From Peronospora farinosa (lineage: Eukaryota > Oomycota > Peronosporomycetes > Peronosporales > Peronosporaceae): DNA of 64,000 nucleotides. Every line of letters starts with the position of its first letter. Within the stretch, counting starts at the first letter, position 1. Shown here one piece after another: positions 42,450-53,975 of this stretch. A program made the position numbers and the translations under genes. The notes beneath the pieces were generated by a model. That model ran no database searches. It was not told the DNA's origin and worked only from the letters and a program-made list of their open reading frames with translations. The stretch covers positions 62,001-126,000 of the forward strand of contig CANTFK010000769.1 of assembly GCA_947646735.1 (NCBI GenBank), given 5' to 3'.

Positions 42450-44145
42450 TGACTCAGGTCTACTGAAGAGGGACAGAGGTTTACCGAAGAGGGAACCAGG
42501 TGTACCAACGAGGGATCAGGTCTACTGACGAGGGGCCGAGTTCGACCAATGAGAGACCGGGTCGACCGACGAGGGACCGAGGTCGACCGATGAGGGACCG
42601 GGTCTACCAACGAGGGGCCGAGGTCGACCGATGAGGGACCGGGTCGACCCAATGAGGGGCCGAGGTCGACCGACAAAGGACCCAGGTCTACCGACGAGGG
42701 ACCATGGCCAATCATCCAAGGAGCTTTCTATTGGCTGAAAATTCAACCTATCAGAAACCTGGACTTTCGCTGGTTGTCCACGCGTCACCGTTTCGTGAGC
42801 TTGCTGTTTTTTGCTTCGCGCTCCTCGCTCGAGACTTCAGCAGCGCCGCACCTGTCGGTCCCAGTGGCATCCTGGTTACATAGCTAGTAGCAGATGAACT
42901 TTGCGACGAGTGCTAAGCCGTGACTTGTACAGTAGAACTTGAATCGTTTTGAGCGGTAGTCACTTGCGCCCCTAGTCTTCCTCCGGTCACAATCCCGTCC
43001 TGCGGTCCTTGACGCGCTTGCAAAAGTCTTGCCATTGCCACGTCGATAGGGTCTGTAAATTACCTATTGGGCTTCCCTCCCTTCGTGCGGCTACTTGAGC
43101 ACGCGCATGTCTTCACCACGTCAATCACGTAGGTCGTTCTTCTTGTCCTTGTTAGGTAGTCCGTGGCCAACCTGGGTCACTCCAGCTGTGGTTTCAATCT
43201 TCAATACATCGAGCTGCATTCTTGAAGGACCCAGGTCTACCAGCGAGGGACCGGGTCTACCGAAGAGGGAATCAGGTATACCAACGAGTGAACGGGTCTA
43301 CTGACGAGGGGCCGAGGTCGACCGATGAGGGACCGGGTCTACCAACGAGGGGCCGAGGTCGACCGATGAGGGACCGGGTCGACCGATGAGGGGCCGAGGT
43401 CGACCGACAAAGGACCCAGGTCTACCGACGAGGGACCATGGCCAATCATCCAAGGAGCTTTCTATTGGCTGAAAATTCAACCTATCAGAAACCTGGACTT
43501 TCGCTGGTTGTCCATGCGTCACCGTTTCGTGAGCTCGCTGTTCCTGTTTCGCGCCCCTCGCTCGGGACTTCAGCAGCGCCGCACCACTCGGTCCCAGTGG
43601 CATCCTGGTTACATAGCTAGTAGCAGATGAACTTTGCGACGAGTGCTAAGCCGTGACTTGTACAGTAGAACTTGGGTCGTTTTGAGCGGTAGTCACTTGC
43701 GCCCCTAGTCTTCCTTCAGTCACAATCCCGTTAAAGTGTTCCTGCGGTCCTTGACGCGCTTGAAAAATCTTGCCATTGCCGCGTCGATAGGGTCTGTAGA
43801 TTACCTATCGGGCTTCCCTCCTCCTGTACGGCGACTTGAGAACGCGCATGTCTTCACCACGTCAATCACGTAGGTCGTTCTTCTTGTCCTTGTTAGGTAG
43901 TCCGTGGCCAACCTGGGTCACTCCAGCTGTGGTTTTAATCTTCGATACAATTGAGCTGCATTCTTGAGTGACCCAGGTCTATAGAAGATGGAACGAGGTT
44001 TACCAAAACGGGACCGAGGTCGACCAACGAGGGACCCAGGTCTACCAACGAGGGGCCGAGGTCGACCGATGAGGGACCCAGGTCTACCGATGAGGGGCCG
44101 AGGTCGACCGACAAAGGACCCAGGTCTACCGACGAGGGACCATGG
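42450..44145. repeat. Minisatellite blocks and 740-780 bp tandem units in internal 2
   Basis: GTCGAC/GTCTAC minisatellite blocks at about 42455-42710, 43225-43440 and 43970-44145, one per tandem unit. Each is followed by the same gag-derived segment starting CCATGGCCAATCATCCAAGG. Confidence 0.85.
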
Positions 44146-44435
44146 CCAATCATCCAAGGAGCTTTCTATTGGCTGAAAATTCAACCAACCAGAAACCTGG
44201 ATTTTTGTTGGTCGTCCACGCGTCACCGTTTCGTGAGCTCGCTGTTCCTGCTTCGCGCCCCTGGTCTTCCTCCTGCTACACTCGCGTTTGGATGTTCCTG
44301 CAGTACTTGGCGTTCATTCAAAAATCTTGCCATCGCCGCGTCGAAGAGGGTCTGTAGGTCACCTACCGGGTAGGAAGGCCCTTCTTCCCCAGCATCTTCG
44401 TCACGGGGCAGAGCAAATTCCAATTTTTTCCCGTG

Positions 44436-45518
44436 TTAATTTTCCATTGGCTGAAAATCGGAATGATTTTCATTCTTGCCACGCGTCGCCGTTTCGAGAC
44501 CACGTGGTTCTTGCTCCGCGCTGCGCGCTCGGGCCTGGAGCAGCGCCGCCGCAGTTGGGCCTAGGGGCATCCTAGTGACCGACCCAGTCGAGGAAGATCC
44601 TGGGGACCACGGAGCTGCTTCCCTCTGGCCGCTTGACATCAGGTGTTGGGATGGGTCTTGATTCGCCCCTGGGCGGCCGGCGGCTCCGTACATGTGGGGA
44701 CCCACCGTGATGTCTTGAAGCGTCATCTGGCTGTCGTTGGACCGCTTGTGTGTAGGTGTCGTCAGAGGTGGGTGTTCCGTTGCTGGTGTGGTACCCACCA
44801 GGATCGACAGACGCTTGTGCATGTGCTCTAACGTTGTTGTGATTCTGTCGAACCCCAGGGATAGCAGGTCGTCCGGGTCGAACCGACCTGCGACCATGTT
44901 CGCTTCACGAAGCATGGTGACCAGCGCTGTGATCGCGTCCGTGACGGAGTGCAGCCGTGGCAGGGTCGACACCGGCCCAGTGAGTTGACCCAGCTGCCGG
45001 ATATCCAGGATCTTCGCGACGGGGTTGCTCTCCAGGAACGCGTTCAGCTTGCGCTGGTGGTAGGCCCTCGTGACATCGGCGTCTGTCCATGACGCCAGTC
45101 CTTCCTTCTCGGGGCCTATCGACTTGGTGTTTCCGGGTGCCTTCATCCGGAACTTCGTCGGCTTGGATTGCGCGATCTTGTTTTGTTGTTTTTTTGGGGA
45201 CCTTAGCCTCTCGGTTTTCACCGTCGGCTGATGGTCCTCTGGATCATGATAGGCGTCATGACCCAAGGTGTCCTCAACGAGGACATAGGGAGGGTATTTA
45301 GGTTTTTCTTCAATGAATTTAACCTCGACCATGTTGACCGGGCCCCTCCCAAGGCCCGGTCGGTCCTTCGATCCTTTGTTTGTTTCTTCTTGAGTCACTG
45401 GCGATCGGTCTTCCAGCGACTCTTCGGTCTTGTGCTCCTTCTTGACTTGAACATCTTTATCGTCTTGGGACTCGCGGTGAAATCCCGCGTCTTCCGAAGA
45501 TCCGGGCACGCGCACCAT
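44436..45518 (-). CDS. Truncated Gag N-terminal protein (internal 2)
   Basis: 360 codons from ATG 45518-45516, ending at a TAA just after DFQPMEN. It matches the first part of full-length gag: charged Glu/Lys region, a central region (YPPYVLVEDTLGHDAYHDPEDHQ; WTDADVTRAYHQRKLNAFLE) and a Pro/Ala-rich end. Capsid and zinc-knuckle parts are absent from this frame; a short capsid-side fragment continues in another frame at 44423-44223. It is 98-99 percent like the copy in internal 3 by eye. It could at most assist particles made by full elements. Confidence 0.75.
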   Translation of the reverse strand: MVRVPGSSEDAGFHRESQDDKDVQVKKEHKTEESLEDRSPVTQEETNKGSKDRPGLGRGPVNMVEVKFIEEKPKYPPYVLVEDTLGHDAYHDPEDHQPTVKTERLRSPKKQQNKIAQSKPTKFRMKAPGNTKSIGPEKEGLASWTDADVTRAYHQRKLNAFLESNPVAKILDIRQLGQLTGPVSTLPRLHSVTDAITALVTMLREANMVAGRFDPDDLLSLGFDRITTTLEHMHKRLSILVGTTPATEHPPLTTPTHKRSNDSQMTLQDITVGPHMYGAAGRPGANQDPSQHLMSSGQREAAPWSPGSSSTGSVTRMPLGPTAAALLQARARSAEQEPRGLETATRGKNENHSDFQPMEN

Positions 45519-46789
45519 TGTGGTGGAGTGGGTTCTCAAAATTGTATGATGAGACCCCAAACCACTCACTGTGCCGGACTGCCGACTGTCGGAGGGGGTA
45601 CCCCGATGCCGCGTATGAACCTTCTCTCACCTTGTGTACCCGTCGGCTGGCGGGTTGCACTCTTCGGAGGACTTGGTGACGATGCAGATGTCTGCCTTGA
45701 GGGAGGTAGACCTGGGGGGCCTCGAGTGGATATGCTTCACTCGGTGGGCCGGTAGGTGGCCACTCGATCGACCTTGTCGAGAGTGGACTTAGAGCCAAAT
45801 TCTTCAGGGGCGCTTGTCGTCCCTGGCCTTTTCCTTCTGTTTCAGGGGTATTAACCACCTGACCTTTACGTTGCTCCCGGACCTTGAGGTGAGGGAGACC
45901 GCTTCCGATAGCGGGTCTTGGGGGGTGTTGCTACTCGAACGAGCTCACAGGCCAAATATATCCTGGAGCTCTATTCGCACTTGAACTTCGCTACACAACT
46001 GTCTTCGACGGGGGGCCAAAATTCATCCCTTCCCGGAACAGTGAGTAGCTTAGAGCAAGTTCTTCTTGGGTGACGGAGTCGTGCCACGTGGGGTTCAGCT
46101 CGCACTTGGCTCGGACCACACGCCTGTCTTCAACGGGGGGGGGGCCAAATACATCCCTTCCCCGGAACAGGCGTGTGGCCAGACTAGAGTTCCTTTACAG
46201 CGCGACGAAGACTTGCCAAGTAGATCGCAAATTGAGTAGTCTTTAATATAGTCCTATCCTTTTACCTCCTTTACTCTATCCTTGCCTGAAGCTCTGATTC
46301 CTTGCGTCGACTAGTCTGATCCTTGTATTAACTGGTACGGAGTGGCTGAACCCCGAGGGGCCGAGGTCGACTGATGAGGGACCCAGGTCTACCAATGAGG
46401 GACCGGGTCGACCGACGAGGGACCCAGGTCTTCCGATGAGGGACCGGGTCGACCGCTGATGGACCGGGTCTACCGACGAGGAGTCGAGGTCGACCGATGA
46501 GGGACCCAGGTCTACCGATGAGGGACCTGTTCGACCAATGAGGGACCGAGTCGACCAATGAGGGCCATGGTCGACTCCCTTCGCTACCGGTTAAACAGTA
46601 CCCTGGTAATGAACTCTCCTTTGTTTGTCTTTCACGTTCTCAGCCAACTGTCGCTTCACTCCGAGGTTCCCTTTATCTCCGGTCCCTTCTCTCTGGTGCG
46701 TGGTCCCTTCTCCCTAGTCCACGGCCCCTTTTCCCTTCAATCCAACTGTCCCCTGGATTCTTCACAATTTAGGAAAGCACTTCACCACA
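45519..46789 (-). repeat. Family 1 LTR C
   Basis: 1271 bp. It differs from LTR B by very few bases, such as one in the minisatellite and the length of a G run. Minisatellite at 46360-46570. Confidence 0.9.
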
Positions 46790-49291
46790 GCCGCCCCTTG
46801 CGCTTGCTCAGCCGTACAGCGGCTTGAGCATGAGCATGTATTCCCACGTCAATCACGTAGGGTTATTTGCTTGCTCTTTGGTTGGTATTCCGTGGCCAAC
46901 CTGGGTCACTCCAGCTGTGTTTTCATCCTTCGATACAGTGAGCTGCATTCTTGAGTGACTCAGGTCTACTGAAGAGGGACAGAGGTTTACCGAAGAGGGA
47001 ACCAGGTGTACCAACGAGGGATCAGGTCTACTGACGAGGGGCCGAGTTCGACCAATGAGAGACCGGGTCGACCGACGAGGGACCGAGGTCGACCGATGAG
47101 GGACCGGGTCTACCAACGAGGGGCCGAGGTCGACCGATGAGGGACTGGGTCGACCCAATGAGGGGCCGAGGTCGACCGACAAAGGACCCAGGTCTACCGA
47201 CGAGGGACCATGGCCAATCATCCAAGGAGCTTTCTATTGGCTGAAAATTCAACCTATCAGAAACCTGGACTTTCGCTGGTTGTCCACGCGTCACCGTTTC
47301 GTGAGCTTGCTGTTTTTTGCTTCGCGCTCCTCGCTCGAGACTTCAGCAGCGCCGCACCTGTCGGTCCCAGTGGCATCCTGGTTACATAGCTAGTAGCAGA
47401 TGAACTTTGCGACGAGTGCTAAGCCGTGACTTGTACAGTAGAACTTGAATCGTTTTGAGCGGTAGTCACTTGCGCCCCTAGTCTTCCTCCGGTCACAATC
47501 CCGTTAAAGTGTTCCTGCGGTCCTTGACGCGCTTGAAAAATCTTGCCATTGCCGCGTCGATAGGGTCTGTAGATTACCTATCGGGCTTCCCTCCTCCTGT
47601 ACGGCGACTTGAGAACGCGCATGTCTTCACCACGTCAATCACGTAGGTCGTTCTTCTTGTCCTTGTTAGGTAGTCCGTGGCCAACCTGGGTCACTCCAGC
47701 TGTGGTTTTAATCTTCGATACAATTGAGCTGCATTCTTGAGTGACCCAGGTCTATAGAAGATGGAACGAGGTTTACCAAAACGGGACCGAGGTCGACCAA
47801 CGAGGGACCCAGGTCTACCAACGAGGGGCCGAGGTCGACCGATGAGGGACCCAGGTCTACCGATGAGGGGCCGAGGTCGACCGACAAAGGACCCAGGTCT
47901 ACCGACGAGGGACCATGGCCAATCATCCAAGGAGCTTTCTATTGGCTGAAAATTCAACCAACCAGAAACCTGGATTTTTGTTGGTCGTCCACGCGTCACC
48001 GTTTCGTGAGCTCGCTGTTCCTGCTTCGCGCCCCTGGTCTTCCTCCTGCTACACTCGCGTTTGGATGTTCCTGCAGTACTTGGCGTTCATTCAAAAATCT
48101 TGCCATCGCCGCGTCGAAGAGGGTCTGTAGGTCACCTACCGGGTAGGAAGGCCCTTCTTCCCCAGCATCTTCGTCACGGGGCAGAGCAAATTCCAATTTT
48201 TTCCCGTGTTAATTTTCCATTGGCTGAAAATCGGAATGATTTTCATTCTTGCCACGCGTCGCCGTTTCGAGACCACGTGGTTCTTGCTCCGCGCTGCGCG
48301 CTCGGGCCTGGAGCAGCGCCGCCGCAGTTGGGCCTAGGGGCATCCTAGTGACCGACCCAGTCGAGGAAGATCCTGGGGACCACGGAGCTGCTTCCCTCTG
48401 GCCGCTTGACATCAGGTGTTGGGATGGGTCTTGATTCGCCCCTGGGCGGCCGGCGGCTCCGTACATGTGGGGACCCACCGTGATGTCTTGAAGCGTCATC
48501 TGGCTGTCGTTGGACCGCTTGTGTGTAGGTGTCGTCAGAGGTGGGTGTTCCGTTGCTGGTGTGGTACCCACCAGGATCGACAGACGCTTGTGCATGTGCT
48601 CTAACGTTGTTGTGATTCTGTCGAATCCCAGGGATAGCAGGTCGTCCGGGTCGAGCCGCCCTGCGACCATGTTCGCTTCACGAAGCATGGTGACCAGCGC
48701 TGTGATCGCGTCCGTGACGGAGTGCAGCCGTGGCAGGGTCGACACCGGCCCAGTGAGTTGACCCAGCTGCCGGATCTCCAGGATCTTTGCGACGGGGTCG
48801 CTCTCCAGGAACGCGTTCAGCTTGCGTTGGTGATAGGTCCTCGTGACATCAGCGTCTGTCCATGACGCCAGTCCTGCCTTCTCGGGGCCTATCGACTTGG
48901 TGTTTCCGGGTGCCTTCATCCGGAACTTCGTCGGCTTGGATTGCGCGATCTTGTTTTGTTGTTTTTTTGGGGACCTTAGCCTCTCGGTTTTCACCGTCGG
49001 CTGATGGTCCTCTGGATCATGATAGGCGTCATGACCCAAGGTGTCCTCAACGAGGACATAGGGAGGGTATTTAGGTTTTTCTTCAATGAATTTAACCTCG
49101 ACCATGTTGACCGGGCCCCTCCCAAGGCCCGGTCGGTCCTTCGATCCTTTGTTTGTTTCTTCTTGAGTCACTGGCGATCGGTCTTCCAGCGACTCTTCGG
49201 TCTTGTGCTCCTTCTTGACTTGAACATCTTTATCGTCTTGGGACTCGCGGTGAAATCCCGCGTCTTCCGAAGATCCGGGCACGCGCACCAT
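46790..49291 (-). mobile_element. Internal region 3: gag-only derivative with one unit fewer
   Basis: 2.5 kb between LTRs C and D. It is the same structure as internal 2 but 733 bp shorter, having two tandem units instead of three. Minisatellite blocks are at about 46960-47215 and 47740-47915. Confidence 0.8.
48209..49291 (-). CDS. Truncated Gag N-terminal protein (internal 3)
   Basis: 360 codons from ATG 49291-49289 with the same ending after DFQPMEN. In places it is closer to copy 1 (AGLASWTDADVTRTYHQRK, ESDPVAKILEIRQLG) than to internal 2, a sign of recombination or gene conversion among copies. The same domain content and limits apply as for internal 2. Confidence 0.75.
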   Translation of the reverse strand: MVRVPGSSEDAGFHRESQDDKDVQVKKEHKTEESLEDRSPVTQEETNKGSKDRPGLGRGPVNMVEVKFIEEKPKYPPYVLVEDTLGHDAYHDPEDHQPTVKTERLRSPKKQQNKIAQSKPTKFRMKAPGNTKSIGPEKAGLASWTDADVTRTYHQRKLNAFLESDPVAKILEIRQLGQLTGPVSTLPRLHSVTDAITALVTMLREANMVAGRLDPDDLLSLGFDRITTTLEHMHKRLSILVGTTPATEHPPLTTPTHKRSNDSQMTLQDITVGPHMYGAAGRPGANQDPSQHLMSSGQREAAPWSPGSSSTGSVTRMPLGPTAAALLQARARSAEQEPRGLETATRGKNENHSDFQPMEN

Positions 49292-50661
49292 TGTGGTGGA
49301 GTGGGTTCTCAAAATTGTATGATGAGACCCCAAACCACTCACTGTGCCGGACTGCCGACTGTCGGAGGGGGTACCCCGATGCCGCGTATGAACCTTCTCT
49401 CACCTTGTGTACCCGTCGGCTGGCGGGTTGCACTCTTCGGAGGACTTGGTGACGATGTAGATGTCTGCCTTGAGGGAGGTAGACCTGGGGGGCCTCGAGT
49501 GGATATGCTTCACTCGGTGGGCCGGTAGGTGGCCACTCGATCGACCTTGTCGAGAGTGGACTTAGAGCCAAATTCTTCAGGGGCGCTTGTCGTCCCTGGC
49601 CTTTTCCTTCTGTTTCAGGGGTATTAACCACCTGACCTTTACGTTGCTCCCGGACCTTGAGGTGAGGGAGACCGCTTCCGATAGCGGGTCTTGGGGGGTG
49701 TTGCTACTCGAACGAGCTCACAGGCCAAATATATCCTGGAGCTCTATTCGCACTTGAACTTCGCTACACAACTGTCTTCGACGGGGGGCCAAAATTCATC
49801 CCTTCCCGGAACAGTGAGTAGCTTAGAGCAAGTTCTTCTTGGGTGACGGAGTCGTGCCACGTGGGGTTCAGCTCGCACTTGGCTCGGACCACACGCCTGT
49901 CTTCAACGGGGGGGGCCAAATACATCCCTTCCCCGGAACAGGCGTGTGGCCAGACTAGAGTTCCTTTACAGCGCGACGAAGACTTGCCAAGTAGATCGCA
50001 AATTGAGTAGTCTTTAATATAGTCCTATCCTTTTAACTTCTTTACTCTATCCTTTCCTGAGCTCTGATTCCTTGCGTCGACTAGTCTGATCCTTGTATTA
50101 ACTGGTACGGAGTGGCTGAACCCCGAGGGGCCGAGGTCGACCAATGAGGGACCGAGTCGACCAATGAGGGACCCAGGTCGACCTATGAGGGACACGGGTC
50201 TACCAACGAGGGGCCGGGTCGACCGACGAGGGACCCAGGTCGACCAATGAGGGACCGGGTCGACCGATGAGGGACCGGGTCGACCGACGAGGGACCCAGG
50301 TCTTCCGATGAGGGACCGGGTCGACCGCTGATGGACCGGGTCTACCGACGAGGAGTCGAGGTCGACCGATGAGGGACCCAGGTCTACCGATGAGGGACCT
50401 GTTCGACCAATGAGGGACCGAGTCGACCAATGAGGGCCATGGTCGACTCCCTTCGCTACCGGTTAAACAGTACCCTGGTAATGAACTCTCCTTTGTTTGT
50501 CTTTCACGTTCTCAGCCAACTGTCGCTTCACTCCGAGGTTCCCTTTATCTCCGGTCCCTTCTCTCTGGTGCGTGGTCCCTTCTCCCTAGTCCACGGCCCC
50601 TTTTCCCTTCAATCCAACTGGCCCCTGGATTCTTCACAATTTAGGAAAGCACTTCACCACA
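49292..50661 (-). repeat. Family 1 LTR D (outer right LTR of the array)
   Basis: 1370 bp, the longest LTR, because its minisatellite (50120-50450) has about five more units than LTR C. It ends CACCACA and is followed by TCAA. Confidence 0.9.
50120..50450. repeat. Expanded 21-bp minisatellite in LTR D
   Basis: About fifteen units, including runs of adjacent GTCGAC units not found in LTRs B and C. Confidence 0.88.
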
Positions 50662-51195
50662 TCAAGACTAAAATGCGAACTTGCTTCGATCTACTCACCT
50701 GTTTTGGGAAAGGGATATGTTTTGCCTCCCCTTCCTCCGTTGAAGACAGTCGTGTGTAAGATTTAAGCTCGAAAACCCCCAGAAAGTGTTTTGGCCTGTG
50801 GGTTTGTCTTGAGTAGCACCACCCCAAGACCCGCTACAGGAAGCGATTTCTCCACGGGTAAGAAGACAAAGGGGTCAAAAGACCAAGAAAATGCTAGCCA
50901 TCAAAGGTGTACATAGTACCAGATGCATTTCTCGACCCAGTCTATTGAGCCCAAAAAACTCGGTCCCGAGTGAAGCATATCCACCCGAGGACCACCAAGT
51001 CCCGGTCAATTCAAAGATTAAGTCTCTAAGTCTTCTGCGTCTTAAGAGGGCAAGACCAGCCAAGCCGATGGGTACACAAGGTGAGACCCAAGGTTAACAA
51101 GACACGGTATCGGGGCACCCCCTCCGTAAGTCGGCAGTCCTGCGCTGTGTGTGTTTGTGGATCTCCTACGTTGTTTGATAATCCACTCCACCACA
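50662..51195 (+). repeat. Diverged inverted family 1 LTR relic
   Basis: Read in reverse complement it follows the LTR: CGTTGAAGACAGTCGTGTG, AAGACCCGCTACAGGAAGCG, GTGAAGCATATCCACCCGAG, GGGTACACAAGGTGAGA, GGGGCACCCCCTCCG, ending CCACTCCACCACA at 51195. Similarity is moderate, so it is much older than LTRs A-D. Confidence 0.75.
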
Positions 51196-51382
51196 CACTC
51201 TCGATCCTTGTTTATCACCTTTAACCCCACAGAGTGAATCCACTAGGTGTCGTGGGTATTCTTACGGCAATGCGAGTAGGAAATCGAGGGTGACGAGCTG
51301 AATTCACAAAAAATAACGTTAATCCTGTTGACGCGTGTACGGCATCGTTGATTGCGAACTCAGCGAGTGGTAAACATGCGCC

Positions 51383-53211
51383 TCAACTAGTGAATGGCGT
51401 AGCATAACTTCGAAGAACATCATCGAGAAACCGGCTCACGCGCTCGATTTGCCCATCCGTTTCCGGATGGGCCGCTGTCGACATCTGCAGTTTTGTCCCG
51501 AGAAGCTCGGACAGTGACGTCCAAAATGCGGATGTGAATCGCGGATCACGGTCCAAAACTATAATTTCTGGCAGGCCGTTATGACGGAACACCGCGTCAA
51601 GGAAGTGCGTCGTGGTCTCTGCCGCGGTGATCTTACATCTTGCTGAATCGGTCAACAAAACCAGGATACCCGTTCGATCTTGACTATCGGGCGCAAGCCC
51701 GAAGATAAAGTTCATTAAAATTGATCGTCAGGCTTCGGCTGCAATCGGCAACGGTCGGAAAGGAGCCTGCGACGATGGAGATGGATTCACACGCTGTCAG
51801 ATTTTACAAGTTTGAATCCAATTGCGCAACCATTTATACATGTGGGGCCAAATGAAGTTTCGAGACACAGCCGCGAAAGTCATTTTGCGTCTTAAGTGGG
51901 CGCTAGCCGGAGCATTATGATACTTGTGAATAATTCGAGCACGCAGATAAGCGATAATGTCCGCATAATCTGGATTATTCTCGTAAGCCGCGACGATCTC
52001 GTCGAAAAGCACAGCTCGGGTGTGACCCGAGTCAAGTTCAGCGATACACACATTGCGCATCGCACATCATCATCTTTGTCATCATTCGACTGACGACTTC
52101 GTTTAGTCCGAAAATCGTAACCGGGACGTCGTGGCAGAGAGTCGGCAAGAAAATTAGTCTTGTCCAGCTTGTAATGCACGACGGCATTGTACTCGAAAAG
52201 GAAAGAAAGCCACCGTGCCATCCCTTAAGACAAAAGCTAGCTTTTGATCGCTTCATGCAGCGATCAAAAGCAGTTCCGCGTTCACCAAGCAGGTGTACGC
52301 GGAACCTAATGAGAGAGTAGAGCATCGCTTTAAACTCTTGTCGTGAACTGGATAGTTCTTTTTTGCTGGCTACACCTGTTGTGACTGATAATTTACGACT
52401 CGTTTCACAGCCCCCATCATCAAATTTAATGAGGGCACAACCGATTGCAAAATCACTTGCATCACACACCACATGGAATGGCTTGGAGTCGTCTGGTAGG
52501 ACCATCATCACTGTCGCTGAAGCCAGGCTTTTATTCACTGCTTCGAAGGCTTCTTGATGCTTGGGACGCCACGACCACGTGGCGTCTTTCTCAAGAGTGA
52601 CGAAAAAGGCTGTATAGAACCATCATAATCCTTTGTATACTTATGCAAGTAATTAGCCGATCCGAGCCACTGAAGCAACTCCGCAGGGTTCTTAAGTGTG
52701 GGCCAAGAACAGATTGACGACCTTTTCTCTGGATCAGCTCGAACTCCCGATTTGCTCACATAGCAACCCAGCACCGGAATCTCCACTTGGACATCGCTGA
52801 GGTTGCCCTTAGTACGACTGTGGACGAAGATGTCGTCGAAATAACTCGGAGAAAGTTTCGAAGGGGTCTCAACACTTATTACACCATGCGAATGAAAGTG
52901 GCCGAAGCGTTCTATAATTCTTGTAACATAATTAGCCACTCTCATAAAATGCCACTCAGGTTGCTTATCAGTGTAAGTGGAATATCGCTCGGTCGCATCA
53001 AAATCTGGTAATTACCATCGCTTAAGGCGTCGATGACACTGAAGATAACACTTCTAGACATGGAACTCAGCACCATGTCATTCCTGGAAATAGGCGTATG
53101 TGCAGCAATAGTGGCATCATTTAGCTTGTTGAGCGTATGCACTATCCGCCAGCCTCCCGTATCCTTCTTCACGAGAAAATTGGACTCGATACTTTCACGC
53201 ATGACTGACAC
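51383..53211 (-). pseudogene. Ty3/Gypsy pol relic (RT, RNase H, integrase)
   Basis: Minus-strand fragments in order: RT start (53211-52942: KKDTGGWRIVHTLNKLNDATI), RT end and thumb (52945-52535: SYFDDIFVHSRT, LGCYVSKSGVRADPEK, WLGSANYLHKYTKDY), RNase H (52538-52038: VVCDASDFAIGCALI; MARWLSFLFEYNAVVHYKLDK), integrase zinc region (52060-51797) and core (51715-51383: DRDPRFTSAFW, TDGQIERV). The domains are those of family 2 but the sequence is clearly different, so it is a third Ty3 lineage. Many frameshifts. No LTRs found. Confidence 0.87.
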
Positions 53212-53975
53212 TGTTCAAAGCGTGTACGAAGAACAACCGAATTTTAGCCTGAGTTAGAGGCAAGGACCAGTCGGACAAATGACTTGGCGCCAAAAAAAAT
53301 CGACGGCGATTCGCTTAACTGCTTTCACTGGTGGTATCGTCATCAAAATTGGAGATAGGGATGGTAAACGTACACTTGCCTTGTGGAAGAAGCTAACATC
53401 AATACACTTTCAGAAATACGTCAACGCCTCTATACTCATCACTTCTCCGATCGCACTTGTCGCCTTCTTACATAGTCTGCGTTATTTTGAATGAGCGTCC
53501 GTTCATTTTGTATACAAAGACGACGGTTGTTTTTGAGCGCTGCATGTCACGCATTGCAGGACCACCTTCACCTCTGCATACAAATTATCCTCCAGTCTGA
53601 TTTAAACTCTCTTTTCGTCGTGTTCTTGCAGCTCACATCGATCGCAAACCCAATGTGCAAGCTTATTGGTATACTTAAATTTGGACTCATGGCGAAAGGA
53701 GATGCCATTGAGAAGATGCCATTGTCAGTGAAAGTTACTAAACTGTCGGTTTGCACTAGCATATTATTGGATTGCGGAACTACATTTGGCCATATAGGAT
53801 GATGTTACTGTGATCCTGAGCAGCATGGACAGTAATTATTTGAGTGGTTGTTTCCAAACAAAGCTAGCAGCTCATTGCAATGAAAGCGTGACAAAGAATC
53901 ATTTATTTAAAAGTGCCAGCGTCGCGCCACCGATACGGCAACAATAGCTATGGATTGCAAAACTGTCGTGTCAAC

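Larger units (their letters stand above)
42284..45518 (-). mobile_element. Internal region 2: gag-only family 1 derivative
   Basis: 3.2 kb between LTRs B and C. The 5' side carries the gag N-terminal ORF (44436-45518). The rest of gag, all of pol, and the antisense frame are missing, replaced by three tandem units of about 740-780 bp starting at 42339, 43117 and 43858 (word CACGTCAATCACGTAGG). Each unit contains minisatellite and a short diverged gag piece (PLGPSGAALL, SLDDW). Non-autonomous; it resembles gag-only terminal-repeat retrotransposons (TR-GAG). Confidence 0.8.
30489..50661 (-). mobile_element. Tandem Ty3/Gypsy family 1 array: four LTRs and three internal regions
   Basis: LTRs at 30489-31765 (A), 41014-42283 (B), 45519-46789 (C) and 49292-50661 (D), all in the same orientation and each with TGTGGTG...CACCACA termini. 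Internal regions 31766-41013 (9.2 kb, near full length), 42284-45518 (3.2 kb) and 46790-49291 (2.5 kb) share LTRs with their neighbours. TCAA precedes LTR A (30485-30488) and follows LTR D (50662-50665), while no duplications are seen at inner LTR borders. This fits one insertion enlarged by unequal LTR-LTR recombination. Right of LTR D lies an older LTR of the same family in opposite orientation. Confidence 0.88.
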
